This document shows, piece by piece, positions 25,304 through 33,659 of a DNA stretch of 64,000 nt. Each line of letters opens with the position of its first letter. The stretch's first letter is position 1. Below the pieces are notes generated by a model, which was given only the letters and a program-made list of their open reading frames with translations, had not been told where the DNA came from and made no database searches. The DNA comes from Sinomonas gamaensis. Its GTDB lineage: Bacteria > Actinomycetota > Actinomycetes > Actinomycetales > Micrococcaceae. Location: positions 274,053-338,052 of the forward strand of contig NZ_SSCL01000004.1 of assembly GCF_005876955.1 (NCBI RefSeq), given 5' to 3'. The position numbers and the translations under genes are program-made.

Positions 25304-26329
25304 ATGCCAGCCATCGACCTCCCACTCGCCGAACTGCGTGCGTACCGCGGAAGCAGCCCACTGCCGGCCGACCTCGACGCCTTCTGGTCGGAAACCATCG
25401 ACGAGGCCCGCAGCCATCCTCTCAGCCCGCGCTTCGATCGGGTGGAGACTCACCTGCCCCTCATCGAGACCTATGACGTCACCTTTGCCGGCTACGGCGG
25501 CGACCCGATCAAGGCCTGGCTCCACCTGCCCGCGGCCCAGCCCAGCGCGGCGGCGGGTGGGCAACTCGAGGCGCTTCCCGCCGTCGTGCATTACCTCGGC
25601 TACTCCGGCGGACGCGGCCTCCCGCATCAGAACACGATCTGGGCCCAGGCGGGGTACGCGATGCTCGTTATGGACTCGCGCGGCCAGGGGTATGGCGGGC
25701 AGCTCGGCGAGACGCCGGATCCGCACCCGAGCGCCGGGGGAGTGAGCTTCCCGGGGCTCATGACTCGGGGCATCCTCGACCGGCGCACCTATTACTTCCG
25801 CCGCCTGTTCACTGACGCGCTCCGCGCGATCGAGGCTGTGCAGGCGCATCCGAGGGTGGACGCCTCGCGCGTCGTGGTCCAGGGCGTCTCGCAGGGCGGC
25901 GCGCTCTCCGTCGCCGCTGCGGGGCTCGCCGCGGGAAGGGTCGACGGCGTCATCGCCTGCCTGCCCGACGTCAACTTCCTCGCGGACTACTCCCGAGCCC
26001 TCGACGTCGCCACGACCGGCCCGTACCCCGAGCTCGAGAACTACCTCAAGCGGCACCGCGGCGAAGTCGAGGCCGCCTTCGCCACACTGCCGTATTTCGA
26101 CGTCGTCAACCTCGCCCGCGCCGCGCGCGTCCCGGCGTACTTCTCGGTGGCCCTCCGCGACACCACGTGCCCGCCGTCGACCGTGTACGCCACGTACAAC
26201 AACTACGGCGAGTCCTCCCCGGTGCCCGTCGAGAAGTCCATCGAGGAGTACCCGTTCAACAACCACGAGGGCGGGGGAGAGCACCACGTGGCGCGGCAGC
26301 TCGCGTGGATGCGGAAGCTCCTGCCCTGA
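25304..26329 (+). CDS. Acetyl xylan esterase / cephalosporin-C deacetylase family hydrolase
   Basis: 341 aa AXE1-family alpha/beta hydrolase that deacetylates acetylated xylo-oligosaccharides. Landmarks: N-terminal LRAYRGSSPLPADLDAFWSE, oxyanion region HYLGYSGGRGLPHQN, MDSRGQGYGG, nucleophile GVSQGG and C-terminal His in NNHEGGGEHH. No signal peptide, so it acts on imported oligosaccharides. The start MPAIDLP at 25304 follows from the promoter; the long upstream frame is the antisense of lacI. Control by the divergent LacI is likely. Confidence 0.92.
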   Translation: MPAIDLPLAELRAYRGSSPLPADLDAFWSETIDEARSHPLSPRFDRVETHLPLIETYDVTFAGYGGDPIKAWLHLPAAQPSAAAGGQLEALPAVVHYLGYSGGRGLPHQNTIWAQAGYAMLVMDSRGQGYGGQLGETPDPHPSAGGVSFPGLMTRGILDRRTYYFRRLFTDALRAIEAVQAHPRVDASRVVVQGVSQGGALSVAAAGLAAGRVDGVIACLPDVNFLADYSRALDVATTGPYPELENYLKRHRGEVEAAFATLPYFDVVNLARAARVPAYFSVALRDTTCPPSTVYATYNNYGESSPVPVEKSIEEYPFNNHEGGGEHHVARQLAWMRKLLP

Positions 26330-26330
26330 A

Positions 26331-26364
26331 TGGTGCTTCTCGCCTGTGTGGTGCTTCTCGCCTG
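26331..26364 (+). repeat. Direct repeat of a 16-bp unit
   Basis: tggtgcttctcgcctg occurs at 26331-26346 and again at 26349-26364, right after the esterase stop. The second copy runs directly into the dispersed motif at 26368. Confidence 0.7.
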
Positions 26365-26367
26365 AAT

Positions 26368-26391
26368 GTTGCGCCGTCACCTCCGCAGGGT
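26368..26391 (+). repeat. Copy of dispersed TTGCGCCGTC motif
   Basis: Begins GTTGCGCCGTCACCTCCGCA and continues GGGT; this is the clearest copy. It lies between the esterase gene and the DAHP synthase promoter, and its last base touches the -35 element. Confidence 0.6.
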
Positions 26392-26420
26392 TGGCGCGAC
26401 GGCTGCGGATCCCGTAAGGT
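26391..26420 (+). promoter_or_regulatory. Promoter of the DAHP synthase leader
   Basis: -35-like TTGGCG (26391-26396), 18-bp spacer, -10 TAAGGT (26415-26420). The -10 is 6 bp before the ATG of the leader peptide, so transcription should begin at that ATG and the leader peptide would be translated from a leaderless message. Confidence 0.65.
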
Positions 26421-26426
26421 GCTCGC

Positions 26427-26480
26427 ATGATCAAGCGTTGGTATGCGTATTTTGCGTTGGCTCTGGAGGGCCAAGCGTAG
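26427..26480 (+). CDS. Aromatic-amino-acid leader peptide (17 aa)
   Basis: A 17-codon ORF reading MIKRWYAYFALALEGQA and then TAG. It holds Trp, Tyr, Tyr and Phe within five codons (TGG TAT GCG TAT TTT), exactly the end products that regulate DAHP synthase. Its ATG is placed by the leaderless promoter. It lies 109 bp upstream of the synthase ORF, within a set of mutually exclusive stems. The density of aromatic codons is very unlikely by chance and is the hallmark of ribosome-mediated attenuation. Confidence 0.8.
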   Translation: MIKRWYAYFALALEGQA

Positions 26481-26558
26481 ATACGCGCATACCAACCTTC
26501 AGAGCCGACAGGGCAGGGACTCGGTCCCTGCCCTTCGCCATTCCAGGCAGGCTCTGAA
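26437..26558 (+). promoter_or_regulatory. Transcription attenuator with competing RNA stems
   Basis: Stem 1: 26437-26450 with 26481-26496, a 14-bp pairing with a 2-nt bulge whose left arm holds the TGG TAT codons. Stem A: 26456-26465 with 26500-26509 (10 bp including one G-U). Stem B: 26498-26506 with 26550-26558 (9 bp, perfect), enclosing a perfect 9-bp hairpin at 26511-26533 (gggcaggga / tccctgccc). A and B share 26500-26506 and exclude each other; stem 1 is topologically incompatible with A. Ribosome stalling at Trp/Tyr would free A (antiterminator); completed translation would leave B plus the hairpin. There is no U-run, so termination or RBS occlusion are both possible outcomes. Confidence 0.7.
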
Positions 26559-26589
26559 CGCGGGGTCTGTCGGAGAGAGACAGGAACCG

Positions 26590-27705
<1,116 letters not shown>

Positions 27706-27798
27706 CCTCGGAAAATGCCACTTTCACAAGAGTCCCTCCAGCAACTACAGTAAAAGCAATGCGCAAGTGAGGGCACAACGGCGAGCGAGGAACTGAAG

Positions 27799-28011
27799 AT
27801 GGCTGGATCTGGGGAGTTCGCAAACACTCGCTTCCTCACGGTCGCCGAAGTTGCGGCGGTCATGCGGGTCTCCAAGATGACGGTGTACCGGCTCGTGCAT
27901 TCGGGCGAGATGCCCGCCGTGCGCTTCGGGCGTTCGTATCGCGTGCCCGAGGCTGCGGTCGAGGAGTATGTTCGCCGCGCTGCCGTCGAGGGGCACTCCG
28001 AAACAGCGTGA
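27799..28011 (+). CDS. bldC: BldC-like small MerR/excisionase-type DNA-binding protein
   Basis: 70 aa. A single winged helix-turn-helix of the excisionase/BldC type: FLTVAEVAAVMRVSKMTVYRL, then VHSGEMPAVRFGRSYRVPEAAVEEYV. In Streptomyces BldC binds promoters as cooperative head-to-tail filaments; the M. tuberculosis neighbour of proC (Rv0500A) is a homologue. RBS gaggaactgaag; an upstream TACAGT about 50 bp before the ATG may be the -10. Followed by the bS22 gene, a conserved pair in actinobacteria. Confidence 0.92.
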   Translation: MAGSGEFANTRFLTVAEVAAVMRVSKMTVYRLVHSGEMPAVRFGRSYRVPEAAVEEYVRRAAVEGHSETA

Positions 28012-28131
28012 CGTCCCGCGTGCTGTATTCTGTTCAGGAACGTTTTACGTCACGTCACCAGCAGTTGGTTGCAGCGGCCTCTGGGCGCCCCGGCCAGCGG
28101 CCCGGGACTCCAACTACTGTAAGGATCTTCT

Positions 28132-28230
28132 GTGGGATCAGTTATCAAGAAGCGCCGCAAGCGCATGGCCAAGAAGAAGCACCGTAAGCTGCTTCGCAAG
28201 ACTCGTCACCAGCGCCGCAACAAGAAGTAA
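28132..28230 (+). CDS. Small ribosomal subunit protein bS22 (AURKAIP1/COX24 type)
   Basis: 32 aa, starting at GTG 28132: MGSVIKKRRKRMAKKKHR, then LLRKTRHQRRNKK. Almost entirely basic and nearly identical to the 33-aa actinobacterial ribosomal protein found in mycobacterial 30S subunits near the decoding centre. RBS aaggatcttct and TACTGT (-10-like) precede it. Position just after bldC is the conserved one. It is shorter than most gene-finding cut-offs and is easily missed. Confidence 0.95.
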   Translation: MGSVIKKRRKRMAKKKHRKLLRKTRHQRRNKK

Positions 28231-28257
28231 GCGCGACGCCTCAGAAGAGGCAGGTGA

Positions 28258-28295
28258 AGTGAGGCCCGTCCCCGATCGTTGGGGCGGGCCTCACT
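28258..28295 (+). terminator. Terminator-like hairpin after bS22
   Basis: Arms 28258-28273 (agtgaggcccgtcccc) and 28281-28295 pair with a single bulged A around the loop gatcgtt. It starts 28 bp after the bS22 stop. There is no U-run, as is common in high-GC actinobacteria. The repeat array begins at the next base. Confidence 0.75.
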
Positions 28296-28481
28296 GCCGT
28301 TTCGGGTACACCAACCGCCGCCTTCAGCCGTTTCGGGTACGGCTACTGACGCCCTCAGCCGTTTCGGGTGCACCAACTGCGGCCCTCAGCCGTTTCGGGT
28401 GCACCGACTGATGCCCTCAGCCGTTTCGGGTGCACCGACTGAGGCCCTCAGCCGTTTCGGGTACGGCTACTGTGCACGATC
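28296..28481 (+). repeat. Tandem array of six 31-bp repeats
   Basis: Six units start at 28296, 28327, 28358, 28389, 28420 and 28451, with an exact 31-bp period. Each begins GCCGTTTCGGGT. The next bases are either GCACCnACTG (units 1 and 3-5, with small changes) or ACGGCTACTG (units 2 and 6), and most end in GCCCTCA. There is no coding signal: frames across it are repetitive and lack a start context. Confidence 0.95.
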
Positions 28482-28506
28482 CCCTAAGACATGCCCTGAC
28501 CCAGGC

Positions 28507-28634
28507 GAGTTGGTGCACCCGAGACGGATTTGGGGGTGAGTTGGCGTACCCGGTACGGATTTGGGGCCAGGTGAGTTGGCGTACCCGAGACGGATTTGGG
28601 GGGTGAGTTGGCGTACCCGAGACGGGGATGGGGG
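28507..28634 (-). repeat. Second array, four units of the same repeat in inverted orientation
   Basis: Units start at 28507, 28538, 28573 and 28605 (periods 31, 35 and 32 bp). On the plus strand each reads GAGTTGGcGTACCCGAGACGG followed by an atttgggg tail; the core is the reverse complement of the first array (CCGTnTCGGGTnCnCCAACT). The array ends exactly at the stop codon of the HAD gene. Between the arrays is a 25-bp spacer without features. Confidence 0.93.
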
Positions 28635-29444
28635 TTAGCGGCGGAAGCGCGTGTAGCTGCGCCAAAGGCCGTAGATCGCTCCGCCGACGGTGGCGAGCTT
28701 GAGGCCGAGCGTCGCGGCGCGTCGACCGGCCCGGAAGTCGTAGATGGGCCAGTTGTGCGCGTTCGCGTGCCGACGCAGCCGGACGTCAGGGTTGATCGCC
28801 ACGGGATGGCCCACGAGGCTCAGCAGCGGGATGTCGTTGTGCGAGTCCGAGTAGGCCCAACACCTCTTGAGGTCCAGGCCCTCGCGCTCGGCGAGGTCCG
28901 CCGCCGCCTCGGCCTTGGCCTTGCCGTGCAGGATCTCGCCCACAAGCCGGCCGGTGTATGCGCCGTTCTCAATCTCGCCCACGGTCCCCAGGGCTCCTGT
29001 GAGCCCCAGCCGCTCGGCGATCACGGAGGCGATCTCGATCGGCGTCGCCGTCACGAGCCACACGCGTCGACCCACTCGCAGATGCTGCTCGGCAAGTGCC
29101 TTCGCGCCGGGCCAGATCCGGGACTCGATCATCTCGTCGTAGACCTCGTAGCCCACGGTCGCGACGTCCTCGGCGCGGATGCCGGCCGCGAGGGCAAGGG
29201 CCGACGCCTGAATCGAATGAACGTCCTCAAGCTTCTCGCCGCGGAGGAGGAAGGTGAACTGCTTCCACGCGAAGCCCGCGGCGTCGCGCAGGGTGAAGGC
29301 CTTCCGCTCGTACATCTTGCGGCCCACGTGGAAGATGCTGGCGCCGCGCATGAGGGTGTTGTCCACGTCGAAGAACGCCGCTTCGGCGGGCCGGGCCTGC
29401 GGGGCTGGGCGCGCCGGGGCAGACGCGAACTTCTCGGCAGGCAT
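28635..29444 (-). CDS. HAD-IB phosphatase (SerB1-like)
   Basis: 269 aa. Motif I FFDVDNTLMRGAS near residue 22 (DxDNTL, catalytic aspartates present), motif II VTATPIEIAS, motif III lysine in HGKAKAEAA, motif IV CWAYSDSHNDIPLLSLVG. A hydrophobic C-terminal segment (ATLGLKLATVGGAIYGLW) suggests membrane association. Members act on phosphoserine-like or lysophospholipid phosphates; the substrate is uncertain. It occupies the SerB1 position of the conserved actinobacterial block (bS22, HAD, glutaredoxin-like). Leaderless start at 29444. Confidence 0.9.
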   Translation of the reverse strand: MPAEKFASAPARPAPQARPAEAAFFDVDNTLMRGASIFHVGRKMYERKAFTLRDAAGFAWKQFTFLLRGEKLEDVHSIQASALALAAGIRAEDVATVGYEVYDEMIESRIWPGAKALAEQHLRVGRRVWLVTATPIEIASVIAERLGLTGALGTVGEIENGAYTGRLVGEILHGKAKAEAAADLAEREGLDLKRCWAYSDSHNDIPLLSLVGHPVAINPDVRLRRHANAHNWPIYDFRAGRRAATLGLKLATVGGAIYGLWRSYTRFRR

Positions 29445-29450
29445 GGTCCG

Positions 29451-29456
29451 AGTCTA
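29451..29456 (-). promoter_or_regulatory. -10 element of leaderless HAD promoter
   Basis: On the minus strand TAGACT stands 6 bp before the ATG at 29444. No ribosome binding site is present. Confidence 0.65.
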
Positions 29457-29509
29457 ATCACTCGGTGCAGATCGTTCCGCGCCGGTCCTGGTGGGCCACC
29501 GCCCCGCGC

Positions 29510-29515
29510 TACCGT
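29510..29515 (+). promoter_or_regulatory. -10 element of leaderless promoter of glutaredoxin-like gene
   Basis: TACCGT is 6 bp before a GTG at 29522 and only 3 bp before an ATG at 29519. By analogy with the other promoters the GTG is the better start. Confidence 0.55.
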
Positions 29516-29521
29516 GGAATG

Positions 29522-29776
29522 GTGCATGCCCCCGAGATCGTTCTGCTGACCCGCCGCGACTGCCATCTCTGCGAAGCGGCCCGCGAAACCGTGGGCCGTG
29601 TTGCCGAATCGCTTGGCCTGGAGTGGGCTGAGCAGCTGATTGACGACGACGCTGATCTCGCCGAGCGCTTCGCCGAGGAAGTGCCCGTCGTACTGGTCGA
29701 TGGCGTCCAGCGGGACTTCTGGAAGATCGACGAGGCTCGTCTGCGGCGGACGGTCGAGGCAGCGGCACGCGGCTGA
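29522..29776 (+). CDS. Glutaredoxin-like (DUF836) thiol protein
   Basis: 84 aa from GTG 29522; an ATG one codon earlier is the alternative. Thioredoxin fold of the short glutaredoxin/YruB type: EIVLLTRRDCHLCEAARETV with the redox pair CxxC, then VPVVLVDGVQRDFWKIDEARL with the cis-Pro. Equivalent to Rv0508 of M. tuberculosis by position. It probably reduces a cytosolic disulfide; the partner is unknown. Rex follows 99 bp downstream. Confidence 0.88.
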   Translation: MHAPEIVLLTRRDCHLCEAARETVGRVAESLGLEWAEQLIDDDADLAERFAEEVPVVLVDGVQRDFWKIDEARLRRTVEAAARG

Positions 29777-29875
29777 GCGGCGCGAGGCCGTTTTGGCGGG
29801 CGGGCAGGCCAGTTCTAGAGTGAATCGGACCCGGACACGCGGGCGAACAACGGCAGATGCGGGAGGAACGCGGCG

Positions 29876-30598
29876 ATGACGTCTCACGCGAAGATGCCCG
29901 ACGCCGAGCCCGCCGCCAAGCGCCTGCCGAGTGCCGTCGTCGCCCGCCTGACGATCTACCTCCGAGCGCTCAACGGCTTTGTGGCCGAGGGAGTGGAGAG
30001 GGTCTCGTCCGATGAATTGGCGGAGGCGTCCGGCGTGAGTTCCGCCACGCTCCGCAAGGACCTTTCTCAGCTGGGCTCCTACGGGACACGGGGCGTTGGC
30101 TACGAAGTGGAGAACCTGCTCCAGCACCTTTCGGCCGCGTTGGGCCTCACCCGCGACTGGCGGGTCGCGATTGTCGGGGCGGGCAACCTCGGCCGCGCCC
30201 TGGCCCGCTACGGCGGTTTCGAGACGCGGGGGTTCGAGGTGGTCGCGCTGCTGGACACGGACCCTCAGGTGATCGGGAACGAGGTCGGCTGGCTGCGCGT
30301 CACGGACGCCGCCAACCTCGAGGCGATCTTCCGGCGCACGAAGGCGAACATGGCCGTCCTGGCACTGCCCGGCTCGGTGGCTCAGGAGGCGTGCGACCGG
30401 GTGGTCGCGGCAGGAGTGCGCAGCATCCTGAGCTTCGCGCCGACCATTCTCCAGGTGCCGCGCGGGGTCACCCTCCGGAAGGTGGACATGGCGACTGAGC
30501 TGCAGATCCTCGCCTACCACGCCCAGCGCGGCGAGGCGGGCGGCCATTCCGGTGAGGACGAGCACGGCGAACCCGCGGAGGGCACGACGGCGGACTAG
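29876..30598 (+). CDS. rex: Redox-sensing transcriptional repressor Rex
   Basis: 240 aa. N-terminal winged helix (VSSDELAEASGVSSATLRKDL, LGSYGTRGVGYEV) and C-terminal Rossmann domain (WRVAIVGAGNLGRALARYGGF; DTDPQVIG) that binds NADH/NAD+. Rex represses respiratory and fermentative genes until NADH rises. RBS gggaggaacgcggcg. A TAGAGT box (29816) about 60 bp upstream may be the -10. No Rex operator (TTGTGA...TCACAA) is visible nearby, so targets lie elsewhere. In many actinobacteria hemA follows rex; here it does not. Confidence 0.94.
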   Translation: MTSHAKMPDAEPAAKRLPSAVVARLTIYLRALNGFVAEGVERVSSDELAEASGVSSATLRKDLSQLGSYGTRGVGYEVENLLQHLSAALGLTRDWRVAIVGAGNLGRALARYGGFETRGFEVVALLDTDPQVIGNEVGWLRVTDAANLEAIFRRTKANMAVLALPGSVAQEACDRVVAAGVRSILSFAPTILQVPRGVTLRKVDMATELQILAYHAQRGEAGGHSGEDEHGEPAEGTTAD

Positions 30599-30610
30599 CC
30601 TCCGCGGGGA

Positions 30611-31198
30611 TCAGCGAACATAGCCGCCCCGCGCGGCTTTCGCCAGCGAGAAGTACGCGTTCGACGGCGGAAGCCACTCCAGCACGGTGGCCACGATGTA
30701 CGCCGTGGTCGTCGCGGCGCTCACGATGTAGACCGGGAACGACCGGGCGAGCTCGCCCACCATCTGGGTGCCGAGACCGAGGATGAGCACGGCGCCGAGG
30801 AGGACGCTGAGAAGGCTCAAGGCGGCGAACACCGTCTGCAGGATGCGCACCCAGTTGCGGCCGGCGCGGATGCCCAACGCCATGAGGACCCCGACGGCAG
30901 CGGCCAGGAGTGCGCCGACCCAGAACGAGGGGACGGCGATGTTCATGATCTGGTCGAGCAGCCCGGGCGGAATCGGCCGCCTGGACTGGACGGTGTACTC
31001 CGCCATGACCGCGGTGAATGTGTCCGTGAACACCTGGATCTGGTACGGCACGAGGATCAGCGGGAGCACGGCCGAGGCGACGAGGCACCAGAATGCAGCA
31101 GTGACAGTCCGGGGCCTCTGGAACCCCGTCTGGGGCATGCCGGGGAACGTCCCGGTCGGCACTTGGCTCGGCCACGGGCCAGAGTAGTTTTCAGTCAT
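30611..31198 (-). CDS. Predicted four-helix membrane protein, paralogue of next gene
   Basis: 195 aa. A short Pro/Gly-rich cytosolic start (MTENYSGPWPSQVPTG) and four hydrophobic helices: TAAFWCLVASAVLPLILV, VGALLAAAVGVLMALGI, TVFAALSLLSVLLGAVLILGL and FPVYIVSAATTTAYIVAT. The pattern, spacing and the RxGRxWxRILxTVF block match the C-terminal half of the next gene, so the two are paralogues in tandem (24 bp gap). No function recognised. Confidence 0.75.
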   Translation of the reverse strand: MTENYSGPWPSQVPTGTFPGMPQTGFQRPRTVTAAFWCLVASAVLPLILVPYQIQVFTDTFTAVMAEYTVQSRRPIPPGLLDQIMNIAVPSFWVGALLAAAVGVLMALGIRAGRNWVRILQTVFAALSLLSVLLGAVLILGLGTQMVGELARSFPVYIVSAATTTAYIVATVLEWLPPSNAYFSLAKAARGGYVR

Positions 31199-31222
31199 GT
31201 GCGTTTCCCCCTTCTGAAGCTG

Positions 31223-32065
31223 CTACTGCCCGTACGGGTTCCCGAACGACCGCGGAGGCCCGGCATACGGATTGGCGAAAGTGTTGTGGGCGTTGAGGTA
31301 GGCCGTGACGCCGGGTCGGAACAGCAGCACGATCGACGCGACTGCGAGGCCGATGGTGATCAGGGCGAACAGCCCGGACACCACGAAGCTGAAGATCGTC
31401 AGGGCCAAGAAGACAGTGCCAAGGGTGCGGGCCCATCGGCGTCCGCGCTGCAGGAAGATCGCGCTGACCACCAGGATCGCGGCATTGATGATGGCGCCGA
31501 CGAAGGCCGCCCACAGGACGGTCACCAGGACGTTGCGGAACTCCTCGAAGCTGATCTGCGTGGGCTGTCCGGCAGTCTGCTCGTTGTAGATGGTGCGGAA
31601 CGCCGAGAGATTGTTCATGTTGACCGCGAGCCCGAAGATCCCCATGAGCACCTCGACGATCGCCGTGGCGATGATCAGCCAGAACGCCACCGTGACGGCC
31701 TTGCGCTGAGCCTCTTGCGGGGGCGCCCAATACCCTGCGGGCTGGCCGTATTGCTGTGCTGGCTGACCATACTGCTGCTGGCCATACTGCGGAGGCTGGC
31801 CATACTGCGGAGGCTGGCCATACTGCGGCTGCTGCCCGTACTGCCCGTACTGCGGTGCCTGTCCGTAGTGGGGCTGCTGCCCGTACTGGGGCTGCTGCCC
31901 GTACTGCGGAGGCTGGCCATGCTGCGGCTGCTGTCCCGGGGCGTACTCCCCGTAGCGCGGTGCCGGCCTCGGCTGCTTGGGCTCCGGCGGTCCGGGCGGT
32001 TGGGCGGAGCCAGAACGTTCCTCGTCGTCGCGCGGCTGATCGGGCTGTGGTGATGAGGTGCTCAT
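31223..32065 (-). CDS. Membrane protein with PQYGQ-repeat N-terminus
   Basis: 280 aa from MSTSSPQP; the frame is open 16 codons upstream without a better start. Residues about 30-110 are a low-complexity region of repeated PQYGQ/PPQYGQQ units, typical of disordered cytosolic tails in actinobacterial envelope proteins. Four hydrophobic helices follow: AVTVAFWLIIATAIVEVLMGI, VTVLWAAFVGAIINAAILVV, LGTVFLALTIFSFVVSGLF and LITIGLAVASIVLLF. The underlying DNA is a run of about 20-bp imperfect repeats that could vary in copy number. Function unknown; same operon as the downstream paralogue. Confidence 0.78.
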   Translation of the reverse strand: MSTSSPQPDQPRDDEERSGSAQPPGPPEPKQPRPAPRYGEYAPGQQPQHGQPPQYGQQPQYGQQPHYGQAPQYGQYGQQPQYGQPPQYGQPPQYGQQQYGQPAQQYGQPAGYWAPPQEAQRKAVTVAFWLIIATAIVEVLMGIFGLAVNMNNLSAFRTIYNEQTAGQPTQISFEEFRNVLVTVLWAAFVGAIINAAILVVSAIFLQRGRRWARTLGTVFLALTIFSFVVSGLFALITIGLAVASIVLLFRPGVTAYLNAHNTFANPYAGPPRSFGNPYGQ

Positions 32066-32146
32066 GGCTCGTCCTCCAGTCGGCCTGTGGACGGCCAGCA
32101 TCCGTCCCCGCACTGCTCACATTACCGGGAGGTACCGACATTCGAG

Positions 32147-32191
32147 AGGAAAAAACAACAGCGCCGATCCGGGATTTCCGGATCGGCGCTG
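32147..32191 (-). terminator. Intrinsic terminator of the YceI gene
   Basis: Perfect 14-bp stem 32159-32172 / 32178-32191 (cagcgccgatccgg and its complement) with a 5-bp loop. On the minus strand it is followed by TTGTTTTTTCC (32147-32158), a true U-run. It begins 36 bp past the YceI stop. This is the best intrinsic terminator of the window. Confidence 0.92.
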
Positions 32192-32226
32192 CGAGAGCAC
32201 TGCGAAGGTGCTGCCAGGTCGAGAGA

Positions 32227-32775
32227 TCAGGCCTGGGGAGCGGTGAACGCGAGGTCGAGCGAGATGACCACCTTGTCGCTCACGAGGACGCCGCCGGTCT
32301 CGAGGACCGCGTTCCAGGTGAGTCCGAATTCCTTGCGGGAGATGGTGGTCTCGCCGGAGATGCCGGCACGGGTCACGCCGAACGGATCGACAGCCACGCC
32401 GTTGAACTCGGTCTCGATGGTGATCTGCTGGGTGACGCCCTTGATCGTGAGGTTGCCCGTTACGTCGTAGGACTCGCCGTTGTGCTCGATCGCGGTGGAG
32501 ACGAAGGTCATCTCCGGGTACTCCTCGACGTCGAAGAAGTCCGCGCCCTTGACGTGGCCGTCGCGGTTCGCGTCGCCGGAGTCGAACGAGGCGGTCTTCA
32601 CGGCGGCTTCGACCTTGGTCTCGGCGAGGCTGTGGCCCACGTTCACGGTCGCGGCGGCTTCGGTGAAGCGTCCGCGGACCTTGCTGATGCCAGCGTGGCG
32701 GACGGTGAAGGCGATGTCGCTGTGGGCGATGTCGAGGGTCCAGATGCCGGGGGTGATGCCGGAGGGAACGGTCAT
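32227..32775 (-). CDS. YceI-family lipid-binding protein
   Basis: 182 aa lipocalin-like beta-barrel of the YceI family: WTLDIAHSDIAFTVRHAGISKVRG, FFDVEEYPEMTFVST, NLTIKGVTQQITIETEF and SRKEFGLTWNAVLETGG, each a family landmark. Family members bind polyisoprenoid or amide lipids. No signal peptide, so unlike E. coli YceI it is cytosolic. Start at 32775 with RBS ccaaggagatcacc; the frame extends 66 codons upstream over the promoter. MarR-type palindromes in its leader suggest regulation. Confidence 0.92.
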   Translation of the reverse strand: MTVPSGITPGIWTLDIAHSDIAFTVRHAGISKVRGRFTEAAATVNVGHSLAETKVEAAVKTASFDSGDANRDGHVKGADFFDVEEYPEMTFVSTAIEHNGESYDVTGNLTIKGVTQQITIETEFNGVAVDPFGVTRAGISGETTISRKEFGLTWNAVLETGGVLVSDKVVISLDLAFTAPQA

Positions 32776-32797
32776 GGTGATCTCCTTGGGGGTAATC

Positions 32798-32811
32798 GTT
32801 GATGCGTCAAC
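32798..32811. promoter_or_regulatory. MarR-like operator upstream of yceI
   Basis: GTTGATGCGTCAAC: inverted TTGA...TCAA half-sites around a 4-bp centre, 22 bp before the yceI ATG. A second inverted repeat, CATGCAAATGCATG (32830-32843), lies just upstream. No MarR gene is in the window. Confidence 0.4.
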
Positions 32812-32990
32812 CAATGCCTCCATGCTATCCATGCAAATGCATGTTCCGCTACCCCCTGTGTCTGACTTCACAGGGAACTCTCGGGAATGACCTGTAGTTC
32901 TACTGCTCGTAGAATGAAAGGAATCCGGGGACGTTCCGCTGCTGCCCGACGATTTCCCCGCAGCCTCTCCCATTTGAGAAACTGGATGTC

Positions 32991-33659
32991 ATGCCCTCTT
33001 CCACCGTCCATCTGCTGCGCCACGGCGAGGTCCACAATCCGGCCGGTGTGCTGTACGGCCGGCTCCCGGAGTTCCACCTCTCCGAGCGGGGCCGCAAGAT
33101 GGCGGAGTGCGTCGCCGAATACTTCTCACAGAAGGCGGACGACGGCGCCCGGTTCGTCTATCTCGCGGCCTCACCTCTGACGCGGGCACAGGAGACAGCG
33201 GCCCCGACCGCGGCCGCCCTCGGCCTCGAGGTCGAGACCGAGCCGCGCATCATCGAGGCCGAGAACGTCTTCGAGGGTCTGCGCGTGAGCCGGGCCGAGC
33301 TCGCGAAGCCGCGCCACTGGCGTTACCTGGTCAACCCGTTCGTCCCGTCATGGGGCGAGCCTTATCAAGCGCAGGCGACCCGAGTCCTGGCTGCCGTGGC
33401 CGATGCGGCGAGGACCGCCGTCGACCGCGGCGGGGACGGGGCCCAGGCAATTCTGGTGGGCCACCAGCTCCCCATCTGGGTGACCCGGCTCAAGGTCCAG
33501 AATCGCGCCCTGTGGCACGACCCGCGGATGCGCGAATGCACTCTCGCCTCCGTCACGAGCCTCACCGTCGACGCCGCGAGCGGCACGGTCGTCTCGCTCC
33601 GCTACGCCGAGCCCGCCGCCGCCCTCCTGCCGGGCGCGGCGACAACCCCGGGGGCGTGA
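32991..33659 (+). CDS. Histidine phosphatase (phosphoglycerate-mutase-like)
   Basis: 222 aa. Catalytic RHG motif in VHLLRHGEVHNPAGV (phospho-His near residue 11), second His in ILVGHQLPIWV, and acidic residue in the RIIEAENVFEGLRV segment. Cytosolic. Comparable to Rv0525, which also leads the cytochrome c biogenesis operon in M. tuberculosis; the physiological substrate is unknown. The thioredoxin-like gene starts on the base after its stop. Confidence 0.9.
   Translation: MPSSTVHLLRHGEVHNPAGVLYGRLPEFHLSERGRKMAECVAEYFSQKADDGARFVYLAASPLTRAQETAAPTAAALGLEVETEPRIIEAENVFEGLRVSRAELAKPRHWRYLVNPFVPSWGEPYQAQATRVLAAVADAARTAVDRGGDGAQAILVGHQLPIWVTRLKVQNRALWHDPRMRECTLASVTSLTVDAASGTVVSLRYAEPAAALLPGAATTPGA

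Noticed and set aside
28296..28634. Repeat arrays considered as a CRISPR
   Set aside because: The 31-bp units are contiguous with no unique spacers, the arrays face each other and no cas gene is present.
29876..30598. A Rex operator in the window regulating the cytochrome biogenesis genes
   Set aside because: No TTGTGA-n6-TCACAA-like palindrome was found upstream of rex, the 32991 operon or the men genes.
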